64,000 nt of DNA from Aphelenchoides besseyi (GCA_024699855.1 JAMPIQ010000002.1:17298001-17362000); one strand, 5' to 3'; shown: positions 9,786 through 21,150, counted from the stretch's first letter. Notes: generated by a model from the sequence alone, not told the origin. Program-made: numbers and translations.

Positions 9786-11273
9786 TTAACAAGGATCTTG
9801 AAGAATTTCACTGACAAGTTGAATGTTATCCGAGATTTTTTGTAGGTAATCGTCGTAGTTCTCGCTTGCTCTTGCAAAGATCGAACGCTCCTTTAATCGT
9901 TTCTTTTGAAGCGAAATTTGTTCGTCAGCATTTTTCACCGCATCCGAAAGTCTCCAATCTCGCATACAGGTTTTGTAAAGTTCAATGCGCTCATTTGATT
10001 TAAAGTATGACCTTTTGATGCTTCTTGCGTGATTTCCAATCTAAATAAAGAACACTAAAGCTATACAGTTGTCTGAAATGATTCCTCCAAATTCATCAAA
10101 AAAGCAGATCTTCTTTTTTAGTCGATAGAATTATAAAAATGATCTTAACATACCTGAAAGTCGACAATGCACAGCTTGTCGTTTTCATTCAAGCCATAAT
10201 TGTTGTTGTTTGAACGCAGATCGATTAGATAGAAAATTTCACGGAGGATGTCAAGTTTGTAGGATTCATATGTAGGCATGCGGACATCACGTGCTGTTCG
10301 AAAACCCGGCACTAAAAGTGAATATTAGTTTTTGTTCTTCATATTAAAATCACCTTCTTCGGTTGCGATGTAAAGACCAAAACAAGACATATGCGCATTT
10401 GGAAGAAAGTGTACGACCGGCCCTATTCCCAGCAATTGCAGAAGCTTGTAGATCAGCAATTCGCGGAGATCGACAGCTTGATGAGCTGATGGAGTCTTTG
10501 ATGATAGTCCCAAGTGCGACTTCAGATAGTAGTTGCCAAGGATTTCTTCGGATCGCTTAACTAAGCAAATCAAGCCCCCCTAAAATGTATTGTCTTTATT
10601 TGTTCATTCTGCCAAAATTTACCTGTGCACCGCTGTTCGGTTTGGAGTTAAAAACAGTTTGAATAGACGGATTCTGTGGATCGTCCTTGAAAAGAAGTGA
10701 GAAATAAAACTCTGCTGCCTTCTTTAATTGATCGTCGTCGGTGTCCAAATACGATGCGTAATTTTCGTTGAACTCGCGAAATCGGCTCTCAAAACTTTCG
10801 TACGAATCAAAAAACTTGGACATTCTGAGAATCGTCAATTTCTCAAACGCTAATTTGATGTATTCTTTTGCCTTGTCATCTCGTCTCTTGCCCACATACT
10901 TTTTCGCCAAATCAAAGAAAGCGTTAAATGACGTCCAGGCATCCGAGTTGGCATGTTTCTAGAACATAAAAAAGTACCAAAACTATATGTCAAAATAACT
11001 AACCACGATCAACGTTTCATTGTCTTGAATTCCCGCACTTTCAATGGTGCCAACTAATAGATCAATGCGGCGATTGTTGCTATCAACTACTTGTTGCATT
11101 TCTGGTAGAATTTGGAACGTAAATTGTATTTTATCCCGCAACTGCTGGATTGTCGCCTAAACAATAAATTGTATTTATTAAATGAGTAGAAAACAGACCT
11201 GCGCTTCAAATTCCAGCCTAACGGCGCGATGACACTTTTCTTCATCATCACGTAGTTCGAGTATAAGAAACAT
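9786..11273 (-). CDS. Uncharacterised six-exon protein, possible kinase-like fold
   Basis: Six exons join in frame to 400 residues: 11273-11199, 11156-11004, 10958-10623, 10579-10354, 10311-10154 and 10040-9786 (TAA at 9786-9788). Every intron is 42-115 nt with GT-AG ends. The ATG at 11271-11273 lies five bases after a GATTTCAG acceptor, which suggests cis- or trans-splicing there; the open frame itself extends to about 11390. Central residues include GGLICLVKRSEE, then DLRELLIYKLLQLLGIGP, and later IDLRSNNNNYG followed 16 residues downstream by VDF. That arrangement (Lys-containing strand, helix, Asp...Asn loop, DF motif) recalls protein- or choline-kinase-like folds, but this is inference. 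No signal peptide or membrane segment is evident. The C terminus is rich in charged helices. Confidence 0.7.
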
Positions 11274-11466
11274 TTCACTGAAATCAATCCAAGCATTAAT
11301 GTGGAATTGAAACGATGCGCGAAAATGTCCATAGAAAGCAAAAAAGCGCGCGAAGTGGACGCAAAAAGGGAAGACATTTCGAATAAGCACTCTTCTTCTT
11401 CTCTTTTGCTAATTTAATGTTCGGTTTATGCTCGCAATTGCCGAAGTGAAATGATCCAGAAAATGT

Positions 11467-11668
11467 TCAAGCCGCTGGCTTGGTATCATCAACAGCCATT
11501 AGTTTCGAGCTGTCGATTTTGAAGTTCGCGTTTGCAATAAGTTGCGGAATGAAGCTTAGATTCAAAGTTGGAATTTCCTCGGAGTTGAAGAAATGCAATT
11601 GGTTTTGATCAACCTTCGTTAGCAGATGTGATTGAAAGCTAGCACATTGTTCTGGACGTTGTTTTTGG
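11467..11668 (-). CDS. C-terminal exon of an unknown protein, upstream member of a possible operon
   Basis: An exon begins after TTATTTCACAG (rc, boundary at 11668) and encodes 67 residues, ending DSSKLMAVDDTKPAA with TGA at 11467-11469. It includes hydrophobic and polar stretches (IPTLNLSFIPQLIANANF) but no known domain. Upstream exons were not resolved. The next gene on the same strand starts about 190 bases downstream with an acceptor before its ATG, the spacing seen between genes of nematode operons. Confidence 0.45.
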
Positions 11669-12741
11669 CTGTGAAATAAGATGCGACTTTAGTATTGAAA
11701 GAGTCCAAAGTCGCTGTTTTGATGCCGGCAATAACCATTCGATGCCCTAGAAAGAAGACGAGCACCTGCGCAACTCAATTGCTAAAAAGAACGCGCACGA
11801 GGACCAAGTACATGGCAATAAAGGTAGTCGGTAAGAAATCACTTTGTCTGCTTGCAAGTAATAAAAACAAAAACCGTCCAACGTTTGAAATGAATATGAA
11901 TGTCGAGATCTATCAAAAATTTGAACAGCCAATGGAAGACACCACTAACCACCAATACGATCAACCAAACACTCATACGACTATCAAACAGAAAAGCACT
12001 AATGCAACGAGTAGTATTGGTGTCGCTTAGTTATATAGGTGATCACGATTTACTTTAGGGCGAATTGGGCGGAGAAAACCGCCGATTCGTTGGCAATCGA
12101 ACGACACAACTGCACAGAAAGAATAAACGAACGCAAAGTGCAGTACTTGAAGACAATAGCTAGATTAAATGGATAGAAGTGAAAGCACGATGTCCCGTAG
12201 ATACGGACGAAATCGCCCGGCATTCAAAAGTGCGCCAGAAGTCACGAAATAAACAACGCGCAACATACGAACGACACAGCTGAATTGATTGATCGACCAG
12301 TGGACGATTTTGAACGACAAACGCAAACTCATTGAAACAACGGAAAGTGTTGAAATTTAAGGGATGAACGATTGGAAAAAATGACCGTCCAAAACGCTTC
12401 ATCGGAAATTTCGTCAAACTCTGCATCCTTTGGCCGAGATGCAATTTTCGAGCCATTCCGATAGAATGTTGCAACTTTTCTCGACGCCAAACAAAAACTG
12501 ACAGTCTTATTTATCACCAGCCAAAACCGCATAAAAACGGTTCAGAAATCGCCGAGAAATAAGCGTTCAAAATCTTCCGGTTGTGCTGGGACACCCTGTA
12601 TATCGAATTTGTTTTGATTAATGAATGAAACGAATATTTGAATAAATGAGTGTGCAAGTACTCAAGAATAAAACAATGCATACGAAATACTAAATCTCAC
12701 TAAAGAAATTTTTCAGCAGCCAAAAAGATTTCAAGCGACAC
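11669..12741. other. Spacer up to the scaffold gap; no confident gene
   Basis: Only short open frames are seen, without splicing or family features. A motif GGGACACCCTGTATA at about 12588-12602 resembles ends of mariner-type elements, but no partner repeat or transposase was found. Confidence 0.4.
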
Positions 12742-12841
12742 NNNNNNNNNNNNNNNNNNNNNNNNNNNNNNNNNNNNNNNNNNNNNNNNNNNNNNNNNNN
12801 NNNNNNNNNNNNNNNNNNNNNNNNNNNNNNNNNNNNNNNNN
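12742..12841. other. Assembly gap of exactly 100 N
   Basis: One hundred N bases in a row, the usual placeholder for a gap of unknown size. Sequences on its two sides may not be neighbours in the genome. Confidence 0.98.
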
Positions 12842-12903
12842 CGATCAGCCTTCGGTTTGCGACTGTCAAAAGTCAAAACCTTCCAGACCCCGACCAAACC
12901 CGG

Positions 12904-15900
12904 ATGGCTGAACTCCTACCGATTATGGAACTGCCGAACGACGGTCTGAGAGTAGAAGCGAGCACTGTGGCAGCGGACATCGGGGAAGTAGAAATACTAC
13001 CTGAAAACACATTGAACCGACGTGTGTCCGAACCGCAGGAGTTGAACAGCTCTTTCGAAATCTTACCTGACGGCCTGCTTGACGGAGAGATTGAAGAGGT
13101 GTTGGATATGGTTGAAACCTCATCCCTAGCGAATGAAACCGGACGTCCGGAGGAGTGTGTAAACGCCAACCCCCGCGGGTTTGTAGGTGTTGTAGCTCCG
13201 ATGGACCCGGTAAGCGAAGACGTGCAGCAACAGGTAGAGGCCGCCCCCAACGGGATGACAGGCCTCGTAGCTGGTACGCAAAGTGGCCAATACGACGAAA
13301 ATGTTCGCTTGTCAGAAGGCACCAGCCCCAACGGGTCTTATGGTCCTGTGATGACACAAAATAGGCGGGCGATCAGAGACGAACGAGAAGAGGCGTTTGT
13401 TAAGGCTTTTGAACGGGCATTGAACAGTCCACCTGCTAGCCGGCGGCCATTAAGAATCCCACCTTCGGTGGAAGAAGAAACGTGGGAGTGGGCAAGCAGA
13501 ATGGTGATGCGGTACTTAAAGCTGAGACCACACCACCGAGGTTATCTACTGCGACTCAACTGTCTCCTCTACGCTATCGGTCATGTGATTGCTGAAGGGT
13601 TCAAGCGAAAGTTTGAGCCAACCAGGCAAGCGCGACATGACTGGTATCGAGATCGGAAGGCGGAAGAGGTGAACCTACGCAAATATATTGGATACCTCAC
13701 TGCTGAACTGCAACGCCGAAAGGCGCAGCGCCCACCCACTGTCAGGCAACGGAAGAATTTTGCGGAAATCCGCCGACGTTACCACATTCGGAAAACCAGC
13801 GCCCTTCGGGAGCGTCTGGAGCAGTTGAAATGCCAACTCAAGTTGCTAATAGAAAGAGTAAAGTTACGGCGTGACTCCGAAGCGAGAGGCATGCTCCGTC
13901 GGCGATCGGTTCGATCCCTCTTGACTGCTATCAAAACCAATTCAGAGGGCAAAGAGTCGGTGAATGACGGCGCACAGACTTGCGAGCGAGTTCGCGCTTT
14001 CTGGAAGCCGATTGTCGGTGAAAAGAAACTCTTCACATGGAGTACGTCACTGGCTTCATGGGAGCAATCCTTTGTACCGTCGGTACAAGTGTCTACTAGC
14101 GACTTGGGAGCACAGTATGCTGTCTGGAAGAAAGTGGTGGCCAAAGCGAGTCCGTACAAGGCGACCGGGCCTGACGGTATCCCGAACGTCTTATGGAAAC
14201 GTGTTGGCGCGGCTAGCAGAGGGTTGTTTGATTGGTTTGTCGAGCTGAAGCAACGACGTCTTAGGATACCTGGTTGGTTCACTGAGGGTAGAGTGGTGTT
14301 GCTTTCGAAAGGAGGCGACCCTTCTGATCCCGGTAATTACCGGCCGATCGCCTGCCTGAATTCGTCGTACAACAAGTTGTTACGGGTCACATTGCACATC
14401 AACTCACTGCACAGCTTACCGATCTGAACATCTTGCCCAAAGAGCAGCTTGCAATGCGGAAAGGTCTATGGGGGTGCGTGCATGCACAAGTCCTCGACCG
14501 ATGTCTGATAAAGGACGCCCAATTGGCTGCAAAGTCAGGGTCCGCAAAGAGCAAGATTGCAGTTGCTTGGGTTGACTTCGCGAAGGCGTTTGATTCCGTC
14601 CCGCACAGTTATATCCGTTCTCTGTTGCGAATGGTTGGATTGGCCCCAGAAAACTGCTCGTTTGCTAAAGGTTTTGATGAGTAAGTGGGTAGTCCGGTAC
14701 GAGGTTCGTGAAGGCAACACAACATACCCAAAGTAAGAGGATGAAGGTGCAGAATGGGGTGCTACAGGGCGATACCCTTTCGCCACTGCTATTTTGTCTG
14801 GCAGTAGCCCCTATTTCGCACGTTTTGAACAGTGAATTTCCGCTGGTAGAGACATCTCATGGTAGTAACACAGGGGAGCAGCTTCGGTTGAACCACTTAT
14901 TTTACATGGATGATCTCAAGTTGTACGCTCGATCGACCAAGGCAGTAAACCAAATGCTGACTAAGGTGCGAGAAATTGCATCTGACATCGGACTTGCGTT
15001 GAACCCGAAAAAATGCGCGATCGCTTCGAATGAGCGCCAAAGAACGGACGAAGCTTGTCTCGGTATCAGGCCATTAGCGGCGGGTAGCGTTTACAAGTAT
15101 CTGGGAATTGAACAAAGCATTCATGTGAGCGAGAGTGATGCTTGGGAGCGTATCAAGTGCCATATGAGTGATCGGTTGAACGTCTTGCTGGATGCCGATC
15201 GCTCGATCAGACAGACCGTAAGCGATATCAACACGGCAGTGATGCCTATTGCGTCGTTTATGTTTATGAACGTTATATGTGGTACGGGGAAGTTCCAGTC
15301 ACTTGTCGTAAAGGCTGAAGAGTTCGATAAGTTCATTCGTCGGAGGCTGGTTGAGAGTAAGGCGAGATACAAGGCGGCATCCAAGGACCGTATGTATCTG
15401 GAAGCTGCGAATGGTGGCCTAGGCCTAAAGTCCGCAGAGTTCGCGCTTTACAATAGTATCACTTACGGGTGGTGCTATGTGAAGTGCCGGCCCGATCTCA
15501 AACCAGCATCCTCGCTATTCAAACGGCTCGCGAAACGAACTAAACGAACCATTGACGCAGACATGGATGTAGTGCTTCGGCGCTTTAGTTGCACCAACCG
15601 AGTAGCAGAGAAGGACGGAGTTGTGGTTGTAGACGGTTCAGAGTACACGCACCCAACTCAGGCCGCACGTGCGATTAAGAAAGCTTTGCATAAGGTTTAT
15701 CGTGAGGATATGCTTAGCGGATGGCGGAGTTTAACACGAGGGGGTGTAGTAGCTTGCCGTGAAGAGATTGACCAAGAACTCAGTTTCCTCTGGTCTTGTA
15801 AAGGACAAGTGTCGAAGGTCGTGTACAGGAATGTGATCGCAGCTCAAGAACAGTGCCTTTGGACTAGGGCTGTTGATCCGCTCTCGAGGTCGAAGCTATG

Positions 15901-16555
15901 CAGACATTGTGGAAAGTCCGTGGAGACGGTCCCGCATGTGGTCTCAGGTTGCGAGAAGTTCCGGTGCAATGTAGTAATCAGCCGTCACAACGCTGTTTGC
16001 AGATCGTTGTACTGGGAGCTGTGTAGAATCCATGGCTTGCCGTTGGTGCACTACACCCAACAAATCGATAGCGTAGTGGAGACCGAAGACAAGAGCGTCC
16101 GCATTCTATACGATCATCCGATAACAACACGGTACAAGTTGCTGCACAATCGGCCAGACTTTGTAGTGTACGATAAGCGAAAAGGGTGCATAACCGTGAT
16201 CGAAGTTAGCGTACCATGGTTTACCTGCTTGCGGGAAGCCACGGAATTGAAGTTTCAAAAGTACGCGGTGAATTCGATGCTTAAGGATGACCCCGAAGCA
16301 CTCCCCTATCCACATAACGAACTCAACTTGATGGCTGCGTTGGGAGAAGGGTGTAAACCTGACTTTCCAGCCGGCGTGAAGGTTGTGCCCATCATTATAG
16401 GGGGGTGTGGGGAAGTATTGCCAAGAATCTTAGGAGACTTGGAGGATGCGGGAATTCCGAGAGCGTCGGGTCGCCGAGTGCTTGAGAGATTGCAACGATC
16501 AGCGGTCGAAGGCACACATCGTCTTATCAAGGCGCACCTCGCTCTGAAAGGTTGA
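12904..16555 (+). pseudogene. R4-like retrotransposon protein (RT + zinc knuckle + REL-endonuclease), frameshifted
   Basis: The first long frame is open from the gap to 14427 (first ATG 12904). It includes the pre-RT block YKATGPDGIPN (about 14155-14187). A second frame from about 14380 to 14684 carries motif A, FAKAFDSVPH (about 14577-14606). A third, to 16555, carries GVLQGDTLSPLLF (about 14758-14796), the catalytic YMDD (14903-14914), NGGLGL (about 15411-15428), a CX2C...HX4C zinc knuckle (about 15899-15950), and the endonuclease residues RPD...D...EVSVPW (about 16153-16221). Frame changes near 14380 and at one or two places between 14660 and 14740 make this copy inactive as assembled. REL-type endonucleases nick the rDNA target and the RT copies the element at the nick. 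Confidence 0.8.
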
Positions 16556-16777
16556 AGAGTTCTGTAGTCGGTACATGAGAATAAGCTGAACTCCAAGAAA
16601 TAGATGGTTGTGATCAGGGTGCACCGGGTTCAACCCGGAAAAGGCACAGGGGTAAAAACACGAGCATCGCCTCAGATGCCAAGTCTGTGGAGTTGACACT
16701 TAAGGAGTAGCGCCCCTAAGTGTAGAGAAGCAGATTAAAGAAAGTGAGTGACTAGTTTTCGCTCAGCCCCCAGCGCG
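16556..16777 (+). other. 3' UTR of the R4-like element
   Basis: About 220 bases separate the stop codon and the rDNA junction. A small hairpin, ACACTTA (16696-16702) with TAAGTGT (16717-16723), lies in the last 85 bases. In R2-group elements, 3' UTR RNA structure is what the RT recognises for target-primed reverse transcription. That this hairpin has such a role is inferred. The last bases before the rDNA are CCCCCAGCGCG, without a poly(A) tail. Confidence 0.55.
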
Positions 16778-16820
16778 GTGACGCGCACGAATGGATTAAC
16801 GAGATTCCCACTGTCCCTAA

Positions 16821-16860
<40 letters not shown>

Positions 16861-16867
16861 CAAAGAC

Positions 16868-16905
<38 letters not shown>

Positions 16906-17274
16906 TGACTTTGTGAAGAATCATGCATGGTGTAGCATAAGTGGGAGTGTTTCGGCACGCCAATGAAATACCACTACTTTCATCGTTTTCCTTACTTATT
17001 CGGTTAGACGGGAAACGCACGCCTTCGCGGTGTGCTTGTGTTTGGTGTTAAGTTCGTGCAAACGGACGACCCGCGCCGAAGACAGTGTCAGGCGGGGAGT
17101 TTGACTGGGGCGGTACATCTATCAAACAGTAACGTAGGTGTCCTAAGGTAAGCTCAGTAAGGACGGAAACCTTACGTAGAGTAAAAGGACAAAAGCTTAC
17201 TTGATCTTGATTTCCAGTACGAATACAGACCGCGAAAGCGTGGCCTATCGATCCTTTTGATTTGTAAAGTTTAC

Positions 17275-17321
<47 letters not shown>

Positions 17322-17344
17322 AGCCAAGCGTCCATAGCGACGTT

Positions 17345-17382
<38 letters not shown>

Positions 17383-17424
17383 CGTAGCAGAATGCGCAAA
17401 GCGTTGGATTGTTCACCCACTAAT

Positions 17425-17471
<47 letters not shown>

Positions 17472-17900
17472 TCCTACTGTCGAATTCGTTGTTGCAATAG
17501 TAATCCTGCTTAGTACGAGAGGAACAGCAGGTTCAGACAATTGGTTTATGCGCTCGTCCGATCGGACGCTGGTGCGACGCTACCATCTGGGGGATTACAA
17601 CTGAATGCCTCTAAGTTGGAAGCCCGTCTAGTCAGGTTGACAATACTCTCGTGCCCCGGTGTCGGGCGGTACTCTTATGCGTTGCACTCGCGTGCGGCGT
17701 AGCTCAAACCCCATAGTTGACCTTGCCTCGTGGTTTAACTACCGCTTGGTTGTCGATTCCATACGACTTTGTGTGGTGTAATGTCGGGGTGCAAGATCGC
17801 TTGAATACGACTTGACTACTGGTCAAGGGGTTGTAAGCAGCAGAGCAGTCTTTACACTGCGATCTGTTGAGACTACCCTTTGATCGGATGAATCTGTTTT
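16778..17900 (+). rRNA. 3' part of 28S (large subunit) rRNA gene
   Basis: Near-universal LSU segments are present in order: GTGACGCGCACGAATGG (16778-), GATTCCCACTGTCCCTA, AGCGAAACCACAGCCAAGGG, GGGGAAAGAAGACCCTGTTG (about 16870-16890), AGAAAAGTTACCACAGGG (about 17287-), and the sarcin-ricin loop AGTACGAGAGGAAC (about 17512-17525), followed by CTGAATGCCTCTAAGTTGGA (about 17600-17620). The 5' part is absent, replaced by the R4 element and gap. The 3' end is estimated from the loss of conservation before 17900 and is not exact. No 18S or 5.8S is in the window, so this is a single interrupted unit end. Confidence 0.9.
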
Positions 17901-17935
17901 CGTCCATTTCATTATTGTATCCTCTACATACAGAC

Positions 17936-18033
17936 TTTAGTCCGATTGTTGACTTTCACGACGAGTCAGCAGTTGGACTAAAAACGAAGGTCCGGCTGTT
18001 GGCTTGTCTCTAGTGACTAGTCGACAGTTGGAC
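17936..18033 (+). promoter_or_regulatory. Two related stem-loops downstream of 28S, likely 3' ETS processing/termination structures
   Basis: Stem 1 pairs 17936-17953 with 17965-17982, and stem 2 pairs about 17990-18004 with 18019-18033. Every departure from perfect pairing is a G-U wobble, which points to selection at the RNA level. The two right arms share the core AGTTGGAC, and the second stem ends in seven T. Position just after the 28S 3' end fits a 3' external transcribed spacer with processing or termination hairpins. Confidence 0.6.
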
Positions 18034-18327
18034 TTTTTTTATCACTCATTTCCCAATTATTGTATCTCGCACGTTTGAACTTGTGTTTTTGATCAACTCA
18101 ATAAACACTCGTCGATTCACTTTAAGCAAGTAGATCAGAAATTTCGCAAATGTTTTTGTTTTATGATTAATTTACGAGGTCTTGAATTGAGCATTTTCAT
18201 TGTCTTGATTTCATGGGAGTTAATGCCTAAAATCTCAGGTTCCGTTCGGTTTCTTTGAGATCCCAGAATCGAATTTCATTTCCACAACTTTTAACAACAA
18301 TTTATTTACTGAAAGCACAAGAAATTA
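18034..18327. other. Spacer after the rDNA segment
   Basis: No coding signal. A possible polyadenylation signal AATAAA lies near 18100. The boundary between rDNA spacer and unique sequence could not be placed. Confidence 0.4.
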
Positions 18328-19490
18328 TCATGGTTGAGAATCAAGTGGAACAGAGTGCTCAATAGGAGGCGGTAGTCTGAAATTCGTCGGAAGTTTGCTG
18401 AGAATGAAGTCGTAGGCGTCTGGTCGGGTATCACTTAAGCTCGTCAACTTGTTCCAAGCACCAGTGGATAGCGAGTCTGGTTTGCTGAAAACACAACTTT
18501 AGATCGTTCAAGCCGGCTAACTTACTCGACTTCGAAGTGATGATAGTAAACGTAATGATCGCCTGCCATGAAAGTAATCAAGCTACATTCTCCCTCAGTT
18601 TACATAGCTTGAATATAACCATCCAGCATGATTCCAGTGTCTTTCCACTCCAATGTGTCCAAATTCAACGCGAAAAATTGACTTTTGTTGGTCGAATTTG
18701 AAACAGCAATGAAAAATCGATTTCCAACACGACAACCACGCTTACAATGCTATAAATGTACAAATGAAAATATGCAAAACAAGAAATCTTACCAGGAAAT
18801 CGATAGTTTTCCAGTTGATCGTTGGACATGTGGACAGCTCCCCAGTTCCAAATGACTCCTTGATGAACTCAACAGATGATATTGTTGTTTGACCTTCATC
18901 ATGTCCAAGTCTGCGTTCTACACTGTACGCAAATTGTCCATCGACTGTCGCAAATGATCTACTTGACAACATATCCAGTTGTGTAGCTTGAAGTTGCTTT
19001 TGACCATCCGCTTTAACATTAAACAAGATCCTTTCGAAATCCGTATAGATTTTTAGGAGCAGGTCATCCTCCAAATTGGCTGGAAAAGATTTTGGGCAGA
19101 AACGTGCGCGGTCGAAGCCATCAAAACCATTCAAAATCCTGATTGACCGGCCAATAACAGCAGTTGACTGTTCGAAGTTTTTGACTCCAGTTCCCACATA
19201 ATAGTCAGAAAACCACTTTTAAACAGGACTAGCGATGTCTCCAAGTCAAAAGCACAATAATTTAGCAAATCGAAAAGATCTTTCAACGGTTTTCCATCAA
19301 TTGTTGCTAATGAAAAATCGAAGTTGAGTCTTCTAAATAGCAAAGAAACCATAGTGGAAAATGGCATTTGTAACTTACTTTTGTTTCAGGTAGATCACAT
19401 CGATCACTTCAACAGACGAGTAGTTAGTGATGAAAAAACCGTCCATCAAAGGAATAATTCGTAATGGATAAGAAGCGATCTTCTATGTTG
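18328..19490 (-). pseudogene. Uncharacterised family protein, decayed
   Basis: Several exons can be followed: about 19490-19378, 19334-19200, 19196-18793, 18749-18537 and 18487-18328, with 40-50 nt introns ending in TTTAG or similar. Products include segments ITNYSSVEVIDVIYLKQK, DGKPLKDLFDLLNYCAFDLE and, last, KPDSLSTGAWNKLTSLSDTR. A TAA interrupts the fourth exon near 18603, and a one-base shift occurs near 19198, so it is probably non-functional. The last exon has a clear paralogue at about 25850-25965. Some segments (FALNLDTLEW) resemble kelch-like repeats, but I cannot assign the family. Confidence 0.5.
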
Positions 19491-20899
19491 CGTTTGAAAA
19501 TGAAACAACCGGTTGTTGCTGTCGTGCTCTGAAACCGAGCTATAAAACACAAGCAACGTTCCGAAAAACTCTAAATTTTAGTGAAAAGGTCGAGTAATTG
19601 TCTTGTCAAAGCTCGCACGTGTTGAACAACTGATCAAGACAATCTCCATCATTAAGTAAATGAAAGCTAGAACCACAGTTTTGCTCTTTGTTTGCCAACG
19701 GCAACTCGTGTTGTGTTATTTGACAGAAAGGGAAATTTATACAGTCTGTCAACACTGATATTCTTTTACACCTTTACACCCGGCGCCGCACTTACCGTAT
19801 TTTTCCTATTCATCCCAATTTCTAGTAGAAGCACCCTTCCTAATTAGCCTCGCCTTTTTGTCACCTCCGAAAAATAGGCTCCCTTGGGGCATTAATAGGA
19901 AAAATGCGGTATTCGGAAAAGCTCAATAGTTCAGAGATCAGATCTGTGAGATTGAAGACGACAAAAAGTAGGTAAAATCACGACCGGTCGTCCGATCACA
20001 GGGAAGGAAAGGCAAACTGAACATCCAAAAACCGAGGTATCAGCGTCGTTTATTCGATCCACGTTCTGTCTTTTTTCCCAAGTCACAAACCCAAGCCCCA
20101 ATTGCTCCGTGCATTCGACTCGAACTTGTCAAATTGCAGTTTTCAATTTCAACCGTGAGATATTAGATGGGAACAAAAATAGGACTTATGAAACTTCTTA
20201 CCTTTGCATTCACATCGTTTACATGAGGTCCATCTTTGTCCAATCGACGACGTTTACACGCACTTGGCTCAGCGGACTCATCCAACGATTCTTTTCCGAC
20301 CTAAAAAACGGTATTTCTCATGTTTAAACGATCAACTTACGTTTTCATTAACATCCTTTTTCGAAGACATAGCACAAAATAACTTGCTGACGTGTAAACC
20401 TGAAACTTGAATTTATAAACCTTTATTCAATATACGAAGAAAGCACGATATCGTAAGAAAAAGAAAACAAAGCGGTGGGCGCCGGAGCGTTCGCAAGCGG
20501 ACTGAGTTAAAAAAGGCTAAGCCACTGATTGCCCGTGGATGTCCGATTTATGCGCGTTCTCTTTCTTTTGGATTTTTAGCGCGTTTATAGAAAGGGACGC
20601 GACAACTTCACACTTGCAGATCTGTCAGCAACGGCTTTCGAAGAGACAACAAAAGCAATCAGCGGATATCGACTTCCAACAAGTGAACTCAATTTTCGTT
20701 GTGACGATGTTGATCTCAACTATCAAGTGCTAGCAATCATGGCATCGATTCTGTTTCCAGTCAACTTCAGCTCAGTGAATCAAAAACACGAGTACTCACT
20801 TGTATTCTTTTTCAAACACTCACTTACAGGAAATTCTTAAAAGCCGGATAAAAGTTTATTCACACACCAGGTAAGAACAACATAAGAGGATGAGTGGAG
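19491..20899. other. Gene-poor stretch with a possible small minus-strand gene at about 20215-20370
   Basis: On the minus strand, MSSKKDVNENV (start about 20371) is followed by a short intron and an exon encoding a basic patch ACKRRRLDKDGP (about 20215-20300) that would suit a nuclear localisation signal. The two exons do not join exactly in frame. The rest, including a GC-richer spot near 20480-20510, shows no gene I can support. Confidence 0.3.
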
Positions 20900-20903
20900 A
20901 TTA

Positions 20904-21150
20904 GATGCCGGAACGAGTGTCGTCAGTGGCTGGCTCTTCGATCGTTGCTTTGGTTGTGACATCAGTTTTTGCACGAGTCTTGGTTGTTTGGATGGTCTTG
21001 CTTACGGAGATGGTAGTGGAGACAACAGGTCCATGTTTCAAATGTAGAATTGAAAGTTCGAAGTCATAGATGAAGTAGAAAGTTAACAATTGAAATTTAC
21101 TTTGTAGTCTTCAAAGAATCTTCAACTGGTTGTTTGGAGCTAGTCATTTT
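20904..21150 (-). CDS. Possible small Thr-rich protein
   Basis: A minus-strand open frame of up to 62 residues ends at 20901-20903 (TTSVSKTIQTTK-like, Thr/Lys rich, ending DDTRSGI). An upstream start MTSSKQPVEDSLKTTK near 21148 is followed by a GT donor, but a convincing acceptor between the two is not seen. The family is not recognised. Confidence 0.25.

Larger units (their letters stand above)
12842..16777 (+). mobile_element. R4-like non-LTR retrotransposon inserted in 28S rDNA (5' part lost in gap)
   Basis: A single-protein non-LTR element has a central reverse transcriptase and a C-terminal restriction-like endonuclease, as in the R2/R4/Dong groups. Its 3' end abuts 28S rRNA sequence at about 16778, roughly 26 bases downstream of the canonical R2 target and upstream of the R1 target. 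R4 of Ascaris and other nematodes is described as inserting between the R1 and R2 sites, so position and host both favour R4. There is no poly(A) tail at the junction. About 3.9 kb is visible, and the 5' end is missing in the gap. Confidence 0.8.

Noticed and set aside
12588..12602. Mariner-type terminal motif GGGACACCCTGTATA
   Set aside because: No matching inverted copy and no transposase in the readable flank; the other side is the N gap.
13965..14282. Minus-strand ORFs across the R4 element
   Set aside because: They are shadows of the reverse-transcriptase frame, which carries the known motifs on the plus strand.
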